NCBI RefSeq assembly: GCF_000308635.1
Contig: NZ_BAGD01000084.1
Coordinates: forward strand, 21,570-85,569
DNA: 64,000 nt
Direction: 5' to 3'
Origin: Nocardia otitidiscaviarum NBRC 14405
GTDB taxonomy: Bacteria; Actinomycetota; Actinomycetes; Mycobacteriales; Mycobacteriaceae
Shown: piece after piece, positions 33,437 to 41,271 of the stretch
Position numbering within the stretch: the first letter of the stretch is position 1
Layout of the letters: each line of letters begins with the position of its first letter
Position numbers and translations under genes: made by a program
The notes under the pieces: generated by a model
Told to the model about the DNA's origin: nothing
What the model saw: the letters and a program-made list of their open reading frames with translations, nothing else
Databases searched by the model: none

Positions 33437-34744
33437 TTGAACAGAGCAGCGCAGGCGAATCCATGGGTCGCGTTCCGGCCGGGGGATGATCTCGGACAGT
33501 TGGCGCGACGGATGTCGTCGGCGCACAGTTCGTTCCTGGCGGGAGCCGAATCGCTGCCGGTGATCCGCCCCGAGGGCGAGTCGGTGCGCTCGGTGGTGCT
33601 GGATTCCTGGCGGCGCAGCCGCAGCAGCGGTGTCGATCCGGACGGCTTCGGCGATGTGGTGGACCTGCACGGGTCCGAGCTGCGGCAGTACCGGGCCGAT
33701 CATCCGACCGCGCTCATCCAGCCCGTGGTGCGAAAACTGTTGGTGGAGGACGCCGCCGAATCCGGTCTGCTGGTGGCCGTCAGCGACGCCCAGGGGCGGC
33801 TGCTGTGGGTGGAGGGCGATTCCCGGGTCAAGGATCGCGCGCTGGCCATGAATTTCGTGGAGGGCGCGGATTGGAGCGAGGACCGGGTGGGCACCAACGC
33901 CCCCGGTACCGCGCTCGCCCTCGACCATCATGTGCAGATCTTCGGGGCGGAGCATTTCAATCGCGCGGTGCACGAGTGGAGCTGTTCGGCCGCCCCGGTG
34001 CACGATCCGCTCAGCGGCGCGATCATCGGGGCCATCGATATCACCGGCGGGCCCCGGGTGGCCGCGCCCGAGGTGCTGTCGCTGGTGCGGGCCACGGTGG
34101 CGGCGGCCGAATCCGAACTGCGGCTGCTGTTGCTGGAATCGCGGAAACCCCTGGCAGCCACGGCCGCACGGCTCGAGGTGCTGGGGCCCCACCGCCCGAC
34201 GCTGACCCGCGGCGGCGAGCGCGTCCGCCTGAGCCAGCGCCACGCCGAGATCCTGCTGCTGCTGGCCGAGCATCTGGAGGGGCTCAGCGCCGACCATCTG
34301 GCCATCCTGCTCGACGAGGCCGAACTCGATCCGGTGACGGTGCGCGCGGAGCTGTCGCGGGTGCGCAAGCTGCTGGGCGAGGGTGGACTCGGCTCGCGGC
34401 CGTATCGGCTGCTCATCGACCTCACCACCGATGTGGACGAGGTGCGCGCCGCACTCGCCCGCGGTGAGACGGCGGCGGCGCTGCGCGCCTATCCCGGACC
34501 GATTCTGCCGCGCTCGCTGGCTCCCGGCATCGACGAGTTGCGGGTCGAGCTGCGGGAGCGGCTGCGCGCGGCCCTGCTGCGGTCCGGTGATCGCCGCCTG
34601 CTCGCCCGCTGGACCGGGTCGGTGGACGGCCGCGAGGATGTGGCGGCGTGGACCGCCTACCTGGCCGTGCTGGACCGGCAGTCGCCGATGTACACGCAGG
34701 TCAAGGCGCAGTTGGGAGTTCTCGACCAGAAGCTGGGCATCTGA
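33437..34744 (+). CDS. GAF-domain transcription regulator of the ethanolamine/aldehyde locus
   Basis: A 435-residue regulator. The N-terminus through about 260 is a GAF-type sensor region as in AcoR-type activators (VVLDSWRRSRSSGVDPDG, GLLVAVSDAQGRLLWVEGD, AMNFVEGADWSEDRVGTNAPGTAL, AAPVHDPLSGAIIGAIDITGG), and the C-terminus is a winged-helix DNA-binding part (LSQRHAEILLLLAEHLEG...). There is no sigma-54 AAA domain. TTG 33437 is chosen because GAAGGA lies six bases upstream. It precedes aldehyde dehydrogenase by 92 bases and probably activates that promoter. Confidence 0.85.
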   Translation: MNRAAQANPWVAFRPGDDLGQLARRMSSAHSSFLAGAESLPVIRPEGESVRSVVLDSWRRSRSSGVDPDGFGDVVDLHGSELRQYRADHPTALIQPVVRKLLVEDAAESGLLVAVSDAQGRLLWVEGDSRVKDRALAMNFVEGADWSEDRVGTNAPGTALALDHHVQIFGAEHFNRAVHEWSCSAAPVHDPLSGAIIGAIDITGGPRVAAPEVLSLVRATVAAAESELRLLLLESRKPLAATAARLEVLGPHRPTLTRGGERVRLSQRHAEILLLLAEHLEGLSADHLAILLDEAELDPVTVRAELSRVRKLLGEGGLGSRPYRLLIDLTTDVDEVRAALARGETAAALRAYPGPILPRSLAPGIDELRVELRERLRAALLRSGDRRLLARWTGSVDGREDVAAWTAYLAVLDRQSPMYTQVKAQLGVLDQKLGI

Positions 34745-34752
34745 CCAGTTAC

Positions 34753-34769
34753 TTGCAACCGTAATGCAA
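34753..34769. promoter_or_regulatory. Inverted repeat upstream of the aldehyde dehydrogenase gene
   Basis: TTGCA-N7-TGCAA in the 92-base gap between the GAF regulator and the dehydrogenase gene; a candidate binding site for the regulator. AGGAG precedes the dehydrogenase ATG. Confidence 0.4.
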
Positions 34770-34836
34770 CATGGCCGCTCCTAGTGTTCCGGATCACACC
34801 TGACGCACGAACTGTCAGCCGACCGAGGAGCATTCG

Positions 34837-36360
34837 ATGACCGTCTTCGCCCGCCCCGGCACCCCCGATGCCGCCATGTCGTTCCAGGCTCGCTACGACA
34901 ACTGGATCGGCGGCGAATGGGTGGCCCCCGTCAAGGGCCAGTACTTCGAGAACCCCACCCCCGTGACGGGCCAGACCTTCTGCGAGGTGGCCCGCGGCAC
35001 CGCCGAGGACATCGAACTCGCCCTCGACGCCGCCCACGCCGCCGCCCCCGTCTGGGGCAAGACCTCCGCGGCCGAACGCGCGGTCCTGCTCAACAAGATC
35101 GCCGACCGGATCGAGGAGAACCTCGAGGCCATCGCCCTCGCCGAGAGCTGGGACAACGGCAAACCCATCCGGGAAACCCTCAACGCCGACATCCCGCTGG
35201 CCATCGACCACTTCCGCTACTTCGCCGGAGCCATTCGCGCCCAAGAGGGTTCGCTGTCGGAGATCGACGCCGACACCGTGGCCTACCACTTCCACGAACC
35301 GCTGGGCGTGGTCGGCCAGATCATTCCGTGGAACTTCCCCATCCTCATGGCCACCTGGAAGCTCGCCCCCGCCCTGGCCGCGGGCAATGCGGTGGTGCTC
35401 AAGCCCGCCGAGCAGACTCCCGCCTCGATCATGTTCCTGATCAGCGTCATCGGCGATCTGCTGCCGCCCGGCGTGGTGAACATCGTCAACGGCTTCGGCG
35501 TGGAGGCGGGCAAGCCGCTCGCGTCCAGCCCGCGCATCAAGAAGATCGCCTTCACCGGTGAGACCACCACCGGCCGCCTGATCATGCAGTACGCCTCGCA
35601 GAACCTGATCCCGGTCACCCTCGAACTGGGCGGCAAGAGCCCGAATATCTTCTTCTCCGACGTGCTCGCCGCCAATGACGACTTCCAGGACAAGGCCCTG
35701 GAGGGCTTCACCATGTTCGCGCTGAACCAGGGCGAGGTCTGCACCTGCCCGTCCCGCGCGCTCATCCAGTCCGATATCTACGACGAGTTCCTGGCCGCCG
35801 CGGTGGTGCGCACCAAGGCGGTGCGCCAGGGCGATCCGCTCGACACCGACACCATGATCGGCGCGCAGGCCAGCAACGACCAGCTGGAGAAGATCCTGTC
35901 CTACATCGAGATCGGCAAGGGCGAGGGCGCCACCCTGCTCACCGGCGGCGAGCGCGCCGACCTCGGCGGCGATCTCTCCGGCGGCTACTACGTGCAGCCG
36001 ACGGTGTTCGCGGGCGACAACGCCATGCGCATCTTCCAGGAGGAGATCTTCGGCCCGGTGGTCTCGGTGACCCGGTTCGCCGACTACGACGATGCCATCA
36101 AGACCGCCAACGACACCCTGTACGGACTCGGCGCGGGCGTGTGGTCCCGCGACGGCGGCGTGGCCTACCGGGCCGGTCGCGATATCCAGGCCGGGCGGGT
36201 GTGGACCAACACCTACCACCAGTACCCGGCGCACGCGGCGTTCGGCGGCTACAAGCAGTCCGGTATCGGCCGCGAGAACCACCACATGATGCTCGAGCAC
36301 TACCAGCAGACCAAGAACCTGCTGGTGAGCTACGCGCCGAAGGCCCAGGGCTTCTTCTGA
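34837..36360 (+). CDS. Acetaldehyde/aldehyde dehydrogenase (ExaC/AcoD type)
   Basis: Oxidises acetaldehyde, the product of ethanolamine ammonia-lyase, to acetate with NAD+. 507 residues with the family signatures: IIPWNFPILMATWKLAPALAAGNAVVLKPAEQTP (NAD site), the general base Glu in LELGGKSPNIFF, the nucleophile Cys in NQGEVCTCPSRAL, and EEIFGPVVSV. Closest to the ExaC/AcoD aldehyde dehydrogenases that typically precede a DUF779 gene. The next gene starts on the last base of its stop. Confidence 0.95.
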   Translation: MTVFARPGTPDAAMSFQARYDNWIGGEWVAPVKGQYFENPTPVTGQTFCEVARGTAEDIELALDAAHAAAPVWGKTSAAERAVLLNKIADRIEENLEAIALAESWDNGKPIRETLNADIPLAIDHFRYFAGAIRAQEGSLSEIDADTVAYHFHEPLGVVGQIIPWNFPILMATWKLAPALAAGNAVVLKPAEQTPASIMFLISVIGDLLPPGVVNIVNGFGVEAGKPLASSPRIKKIAFTGETTTGRLIMQYASQNLIPVTLELGGKSPNIFFSDVLAANDDFQDKALEGFTMFALNQGEVCTCPSRALIQSDIYDEFLAAAVVRTKAVRQGDPLDTDTMIGAQASNDQLEKILSYIEIGKGEGATLLTGGERADLGGDLSGGYYVQPTVFAGDNAMRIFQEEIFGPVVSVTRFADYDDAIKTANDTLYGLGAGVWSRDGGVAYRAGRDIQAGRVWTNTYHQYPAHAAFGGYKQSGIGRENHHMMLEHYQQTKNLLVSYAPKAQGFF

Positions 36361-36893
36361 TGTCCGCGCGCCCCGCACGGGTGCGCGCCACCGCGGCGGC
36401 GATGGATCTGCTCCGTCGCCTCCGTGGGCGGCACGGCCCGCTCATGCTGCACCAGTCCGGCGGGTGCTGCGACGGCTCGGCCCCGATGTGCTATCCGGCG
36501 GGCGAATTCGTGGTCGGCGATCACGATGTGCTGCTCGGACTGCTCGATCTGCGGCTCGGCGTGGACGAGCTGCCGACCACCGCGCCCGAGCCGGAAGATA
36601 CCACCGCCGTGTGGATCTCGGGTCCGCAGTTCGCCGCCTGGCAGCACACCCAACTCGTCCTCGACGTGGTGCCCGGGCGCGGTTCGGGTTTCAGCCTCGA
36701 ATCGCCGGAGGGCTTCCGATTCCTCAGCCGTGGACGGGTTTTCGATCCTGACGAACTGGCCGCCCTGGCCGATTCCGCGCCGGTGACCGGCGCGGGCTGG
36801 GACAGTGGCGAACGCCCACCCACGCCCACCCAACCGCAGGTGGTCGCCGAGGCGGCCGACGCCTGCCCCGTTCCCGGTCGCGGAACAGTCTAG
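36360..36893 (+). CDS. DUF779 domain protein
   Basis: A 177-residue protein with the conserved DUF779 core GPLMLHQSGGCCDGSAPMCYP (tandem Cys, then Cys-Tyr-Pro). It follows the aldehyde dehydrogenase gene, the genomic partnership seen across bacteria; its biochemical role is unknown, but the paired Cys may bind metal. The start codon overlaps the dehydrogenase stop by one base (TGATG). Confidence 0.92.
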   Translation: MSARPARVRATAAAMDLLRRLRGRHGPLMLHQSGGCCDGSAPMCYPAGEFVVGDHDVLLGLLDLRLGVDELPTTAPEPEDTTAVWISGPQFAAWQHTQLVLDVVPGRGSGFSLESPEGFRFLSRGRVFDPDELAALADSAPVTGAGWDSGERPPTPTQPQVVAEAADACPVPGRGTV

Positions 36894-36930
36894 AAATCAT
36901 TGTGTTTCGTTCAGCATGAAGGAGGTCGCG

Positions 36931-38373
36931 ATGGCGATCCCCACCAATGAGCCCCACCATCACCAGCATGTGGAGACTCATCTCGAGGACAGCGCCTATC
37001 TCGCCAAGCGCTCCCTGAAATCCGGGAGCGCCGGCTGGGTGCTGCTCGCGGGCCTCGGCGTCAGCTATGTGATCTCCGGCGACTATGCCGGGTGGAACAA
37101 CGGTCTGGCCCAGGGCGGATTCGGCGGATTGCTCATCGCGACCGTGGTGATCGCGGGCATGTACCTGGCCATGGTGCTGGGGATGGCGGAACTGTCCTCG
37201 GCCCTGCCCGCGGCGGGCGGCGGCTACACCTTCGCCCGCCGGGCGCTCGGGCCGTGGGGCGGATTCGCCACGGGCACCGCGGTTCTCATCGAGTACGCCA
37301 TCGCGCCCGCGGCCATCGCCACCTTCATCGGCGCGTATGTGGAATCGCTGAACCTGTTCGGGATCACCGACGGCTGGTGGGTGTATCTCGCGGTGTACGC
37401 GCTGTTCATCGGCATCCACCTGGCCGGGGCGGGGGAGGCGCTCAAGGCCATGTTCGTCATCACCGCCATCGCGCTGGTCGGTCTGCTGGTGTTCGCGGTG
37501 TCGGCGTGGGGCATGTTCGACACCGCCAATCTGACCGATATTCCAGCCGATCCGGACGCCGTGGGCAGTTCGTCGTTCCTGCCGTTCGGGTACTTCGGCA
37601 TCTGGGCGGCGGTGCCGTTCGCCATCTGGTTCTTCCTGGCGGTGGAGGGTGTGCCGCTGGCCGCGGAGGAGGCGCGCGAGCCGGAGAAGAACGTGCCCAA
37701 GGGCATCATCATCAGCATGCTGGTGCTCATCGTCACCGGCGCGTCGGTGCTGTTCCTGGCCACCGGAGCCCAGGGGGCGGACGCACTGTCGGCCTCGGGC
37801 AATCCGCTCGTCGAGGCGCTCGGCGATTCCTCGACGGCGCGGGTGGTCAACTACATCGGCCTGGCCGGACTGGTGGCCAGCTTCTTCTCCATCGTCTACG
37901 CCTACTCCCGGCAGACCTTCGCGCTGTCACGGGCCGGATACCTGCCGACCAGCCTGTCGGTCACCAACTCCCGCAAAGCGCCGATGCTCGCGCTCATCGT
38001 GCCCGGCGTGATCGGCTTCGGACTCTCGCTGACCGGCGAAGGCGCGATGCTGCTGAACATGGCCGTCTTCGGCGCGGCGGTCAGCTACGTGCTCATGATG
38101 GTGAGCCATATCGTGCTGCGGGTGCGCGTGCCCGGTATGCGGCGGCCGTACCGTACCCCGGGCGGCGTGGTGACCACCGGATTCGCCCTGGTCGTCGCCT
38201 GTGCCGCGGTGATCGCCACCTTCCTGGTCGACCGCACCGCGGCGGCCTGGACCCTGGTCGCCTTCGCGGGCTTCATGGCCTACTTCGGGCTCTACAGCCG
38301 CCATCACCTGGTCGCCAACTCACCCGATGAGGAGTTCGCGGCCCTGGCCGAGGCCGAGGAGGAATTGCGGTGA
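36931..38373 (+). CDS. Ethanolamine permease (APC superfamily)
   Basis: A 480-residue transporter with about twelve membrane helices and the ethanolamine-permease signatures: LGVSYVISGDYAGWNNGLAQGGFGGLL, AELSSALPAAGGGYTFARRALGPWGGF and EGVPLAAEEAREPEKNVPKG. A His-rich N-terminus (EPHHHQHVETH) is cytoplasmic. ATG 36931 has AAGGAGG five bases upstream. Imports ethanolamine for the lyase encoded directly downstream, with which it overlaps by four bases. Confidence 0.95.
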   Translation: MAIPTNEPHHHQHVETHLEDSAYLAKRSLKSGSAGWVLLAGLGVSYVISGDYAGWNNGLAQGGFGGLLIATVVIAGMYLAMVLGMAELSSALPAAGGGYTFARRALGPWGGFATGTAVLIEYAIAPAAIATFIGAYVESLNLFGITDGWWVYLAVYALFIGIHLAGAGEALKAMFVITAIALVGLLVFAVSAWGMFDTANLTDIPADPDAVGSSSFLPFGYFGIWAAVPFAIWFFLAVEGVPLAAEEAREPEKNVPKGIIISMLVLIVTGASVLFLATGAQGADALSASGNPLVEALGDSSTARVVNYIGLAGLVASFFSIVYAYSRQTFALSRAGYLPTSLSVTNSRKAPMLALIVPGVIGFGLSLTGEGAMLLNMAVFGAAVSYVLMMVSHIVLRVRVPGMRRPYRTPGGVVTTGFALVVACAAVIATFLVDRTAAAWTLVAFAGFMAYFGLYSRHHLVANSPDEEFAALAEAEEELR

Positions 38374-39782
38374 CGCGCTACCACCAGCGAATTCGCGGTG
38401 TCGGCTACAGCTTCGACGGACTGGTCGAGCTGATGGCCAAGGCGACGCCGCGCCGCGGAGGCGACGAATTGGCCGGGTGCGCGGCGGAATCCGATGCCGA
38501 GCGGGCCGCCGCGCAGTGGGCGCTCGCCGAGGTGCCGTTGGAGCGGTTCCTGCTCGAACCGCTGGTGCCCTACGAGACCGACGAGGTAACCCGGCTGATC
38601 ATCGACAGCCACGATCGGCTTGCCTTCCAAGCGATCTCGCATCTCACCGTGGGCGGGCTGCGGGACTGGCTGTTGGAGACCGCCGCACGCCCGGACGCCG
38701 CCGCGCGCCTGGCGGCGATCTCCCCCGGGCTCACGCCGGAGATGGTGGCGGCGGTCAGCAAGCTCATGCGCAATCAGGATCTCATCGCCGTCGCCCGCGC
38801 CATCGAGGTGACGGCGGCCTTCCGCACCACCATCGGGCTGCCGGGACGGCTGAGCACCCGGCTGCAACCCAACCATCCCACCGATGACGCGCGCGGTATC
38901 GCGGCCGCGACGCTGGACGGACTGCTGCTCGGCTGCGGGGACGCCGTGATCGGCATCAACCCGGCAACCGATTCGCCGCACGCCACCGCCGAACTGCTCT
39001 ATCTGCTCGACGACATCCGGCAGCGGTTCGCCATCCCCACCCAGTCGTGTGTGCTGTCCCATGTCACCACGACCATCGAATTGCTCGAGCAGGGTGTGCC
39101 GGTGGACCTCGTATTCCAGTCCATCGCGGGCACCGAGGGCGCGAATTCCGGTTTCGGCGTGAACATCTCGTTGCTGCGGGAGGCCGAGGAGGCGGCACGC
39201 TCGCTGCGGCGCGGGACGGTCGGCGACAATGTCATGTACCTGGAGACCGGACAGGGGTCGGCGCTCTCGGCGGGCGCGCACCTCGGCACCGGCGGCAAGC
39301 CCGTGGACCAGCAGACCTTGGAGACGCGGGCCTACGCGGTGGCGCGGGAACTGCGGCCACTGCTGGTGAACACGGTGGTCGGGTTCATCGGTCCCGAATA
39401 CCTCTACGACGGCAAGCAGATCATCCGCGCCGGACTCGAGGACCACTTCTGCGGGAAACTGCTGGGCCTGCCCATGGGCGTGGATGTCTGCTACACCAAC
39501 CACGCCGAGGCCGACCAGGACGATATGGACACGCTGCTCACCCTGCTCGGCGCGGCCGGTGCGGCCTTCGTCATCGCAGTGCCGGGGGCGGACGACGTCA
39601 TGCTCGGCTATCAGAGTCTCAGCTTCCACGACGCGCTCTACGCCCGCCGAGTGCTGGGGTTGCGCGCCGCACCGGAATTCGAGACGTGGTTGCGAGGGCT
39701 CGGCATGGCCGACGACTCCGGTCGGGTGCTGCCGGTGGAGATCACCGCCTCCCCACTGCGCGCCCTCACGGGAGCGCTATGA
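38370..39782 (+). CDS. eutB: Ethanolamine ammonia-lyase large subunit
   Basis: Adenosylcobalamin-dependent enzyme that splits ethanolamine into acetaldehyde and ammonia. 470 residues with typical EutB blocks: AISHLTVGGLRDWLLETAARPDAAARL, GLPGRLSTRLQPNHPTDD, INPATDSPHAT, THVLSH-like VLSHVTTTIELLEQGVPVDLVFQSIAGTEGANSGFGV, METGQGSALSAGAH-like region and LGLPMGVDVCYTNHAEADQDDM. Overlaps the permease (GTGA) and eutC (ATGA). No reactivase (EutA) gene or shell genes are present here. Confidence 0.97.
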   Translation: MTRYHQRIRGVGYSFDGLVELMAKATPRRGGDELAGCAAESDAERAAAQWALAEVPLERFLLEPLVPYETDEVTRLIIDSHDRLAFQAISHLTVGGLRDWLLETAARPDAAARLAAISPGLTPEMVAAVSKLMRNQDLIAVARAIEVTAAFRTTIGLPGRLSTRLQPNHPTDDARGIAAATLDGLLLGCGDAVIGINPATDSPHATAELLYLLDDIRQRFAIPTQSCVLSHVTTTIELLEQGVPVDLVFQSIAGTEGANSGFGVNISLLREAEEAARSLRRGTVGDNVMYLETGQGSALSAGAHLGTGGKPVDQQTLETRAYAVARELRPLLVNTVVGFIGPEYLYDGKQIIRAGLEDHFCGKLLGLPMGVDVCYTNHAEADQDDMDTLLTLLGAAGAAFVIAVPGADDVMLGYQSLSFHDALYARRVLGLRAAPEFETWLRGLGMADDSGRVLPVEITASPLRALTGAL

Positions 39783-40711
39783 GCATCGAGCACACGGCCA
39801 ACGTCGAACACACGGCAAGCACCGAGCACGCCGTGGGCACCGAACGCACAGCAGACACCAAGCACGCGGTAGGAACCGAACGCACGGCGGGCACCGCACA
39901 ATCGACGAGCAATACACAAGGGGCACAGGACTTCTGGAACGCCTTGCGCTCGGCGACTCAGTCCCGAATCGGTCTCGGCCGCGCGGGTGACGCGCTGCCG
40001 ACCGCCCGCGTGCTGGAATTCCGGGCGGCCCATGCCGCGGCCCGCGACGCGGTCCACCTGCCGATGGACACCGCGGCACTGGTGCCCCACATCGAAGCGG
40101 TCGGCCTCGGCACCCCGGTGGTGGTGCGCAGTCGCGCCGCCGACCGCCCCGAGTACCTGCGCCGCCCCGACCTGGGCCGCCTTCCGCACGACCTGACCCA
40201 CGTCCCGCGCAGCGGTGCCGATATCGGCTTCGTCCTCGCCGACGGCCTGTCTCCCCGCGCCCTCATGGACCACGGCGCTCCCCTGCTGTCCGCCCTGGCC
40301 TCCGAACTCGCCGAACACTATTCGCTCGCCCCACCGGTCATCGCCACCCAGGCCCGCGTGGCCCTCGGCGACCACATCGCATCGGCCCAGGGCGTCCGCA
40401 CCCTGATCGTCCTCATCGGTGAACGCCCCGGCCTCTCGGTAGCCGACAGCCTCGGCATCTACCTCACCCACCACCCCCGCCCGGGCCGCACCGACGCCGA
40501 CCGCAACTGCGTCTCCAACATCCATCCCCCGGAGGGTCTCGGCTACGAACAAGCGGCCCGCGTGGTCGCCGGCCTCGTCGCCGGAGCCCGCCGCCTCGGC
40601 CGCTCCGGCGTCGACCTGAAGGACACCTCCCGCGCCGACCCCCTCACAGGTCCGGCACACGAGATGAGAACACTCGAATCCGCACCCCGGAACGGCGCGG
40701 CCGTGCCGTGA
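39779..40711 (+). CDS. eutC: Ethanolamine ammonia-lyase small subunit with N-terminal hexapeptide repeats
   Basis: Cobalamin-binding partner of EutB, 310 residues. The conserved part starts at about 50 (FWNALRSATQSRIGLGRAGDALPTARVLEFRAAHAAARDAV) and runs through VADGLSPRAL-like and IHPPEGLGYEQAARVVAGLVAGARRLGRSGVDLKD. Before it lie about 45 residues made of seven hexapeptide units (EHTAN-x, TEHAVG, TERTAD, TKHAVG, TERTAG). EutC N-termini vary and can target microcompartments, but this polar Thr/His/Glu repeat is unlike a targeting helix and no shell genes are nearby. Confidence 0.95.
   Translation: MSIEHTANVEHTASTEHAVGTERTADTKHAVGTERTAGTAQSTSNTQGAQDFWNALRSATQSRIGLGRAGDALPTARVLEFRAAHAAARDAVHLPMDTAALVPHIEAVGLGTPVVVRSRAADRPEYLRRPDLGRLPHDLTHVPRSGADIGFVLADGLSPRALMDHGAPLLSALASELAEHYSLAPPVIATQARVALGDHIASAQGVRTLIVLIGERPGLSVADSLGIYLTHHPRPGRTDADRNCVSNIHPPEGLGYEQAARVVAGLVAGARRLGRSGVDLKDTSRADPLTGPAHEMRTLESAPRNGAAVP
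39785..39910 (+). repeat. 18-bp tandem repeat inside eutC
   Basis: Seven consecutive 18-base units, six of them clearly related (ACCGA(A/G)C(A/G)CACGG-like), encode the hexapeptide repeat at the EutC N-terminus. Divergence is mostly consistent with conserving the reading frame. Confidence 0.8.
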
Positions 40712-40960
40712 GACCACCGCCTGCCCCTCACCGAACCCGCACGGTGCCGATTCGAACGGCCGTGGGGAAGCTGTCTCCACGAGGCGAATGCCGCGCGAAC
40801 GAAAAGCCGCTCAGGCCATGGCGGATACCTTGCGCGGCAAGGGATTTAGCCGTGCGGTTCGCTGCTGGTGCGTGATTGCAGAACCGGGGCCGTACTGGGG
40901 CAGCGCTATTCGCGCGCGGTTGGGTTCGCGAGGACGATAAGAATCGCGGCCGTCACCGGA

Positions 40961-41143
40961 TTCGCGGTAGCGGGATACGCGGTCACCGCCAGGTTCGCGG
41001 TAGCGGGACTCGCGGCCACCGCCAAGTTCGCGGTAGCGGGACTCGCCGTCACCGCCAGGTTCGCCGTGGCGGGATGCGCGGTCACCGCCAAGTTCGCGGT
41101 GGCGGGATTCGCAACCGTCGCGGGATTCGCGGTCACCGCCTGA
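40961..41143. repeat. 33-bp tandem repeat, five copies plus a partial
   Basis: Units begin at 40961, 40994, 41027, 41060 and 41093, with a partial at 41126. The unit starts TTCGCGGTAGCGGGA and ends ACCGCCAAG. It fills most of the 560-base gap after eutC. Because 33 is a multiple of three, several frames stay open on both strands; one would encode an 11-residue repeat FAVAGLAVTAR, but no ribosome binding site supports translation. The rest of the gap (40712-40960, 41144-41217) shows nothing convincing. Confidence 0.8.
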
Positions 41144-41217
41144 TCCGCGGTGCCGATACCCGCGACCGTCGCCGGGTCCGCTGTTCCGGGACCCATGGCG
41201 GTGCGGCTCGCACGCCG

Positions 41218-41248
41218 AGGGCGCGGATTCGGTTCGAATCCGCGCCCT
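41218..41248. terminator. Hairpin terminator between the eut operon and the SulP-CA genes
   Basis: Perfect 13-bp inverted repeat (41218-41230 with 41236-41248), five-base loop, arm AGGGCGCGGATTC. It lies 24 bases beyond the end of the minus-strand SulP-carbonic anhydrase gene. Confidence 0.75.
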
Positions 41249-41271
41249 GGCGACCGCTGTGCGGTTGTCGT

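Noticed and set aside
34837..36360. Second gene on the opposite strand of the aldehyde dehydrogenase (573 residues)
   Set aside because: It is a shadow frame: low complexity, His/Gly/Val-rich, with no family similarity, whereas the plus strand encodes a clear aldehyde dehydrogenase.
36894..38369. Cobalamin riboswitch for the ethanolamine genes
   Set aside because: The gap before the permease is only 37 bases and eutB overlaps the permease, so there is no room; none was seen upstream of the dehydrogenase.
40868..41143. A 91-residue protein made of 11-residue repeats
   Set aside because: It has no ribosome binding site and arises because the 33-bp repeat keeps frames open on both strands; listed as a repeat instead.
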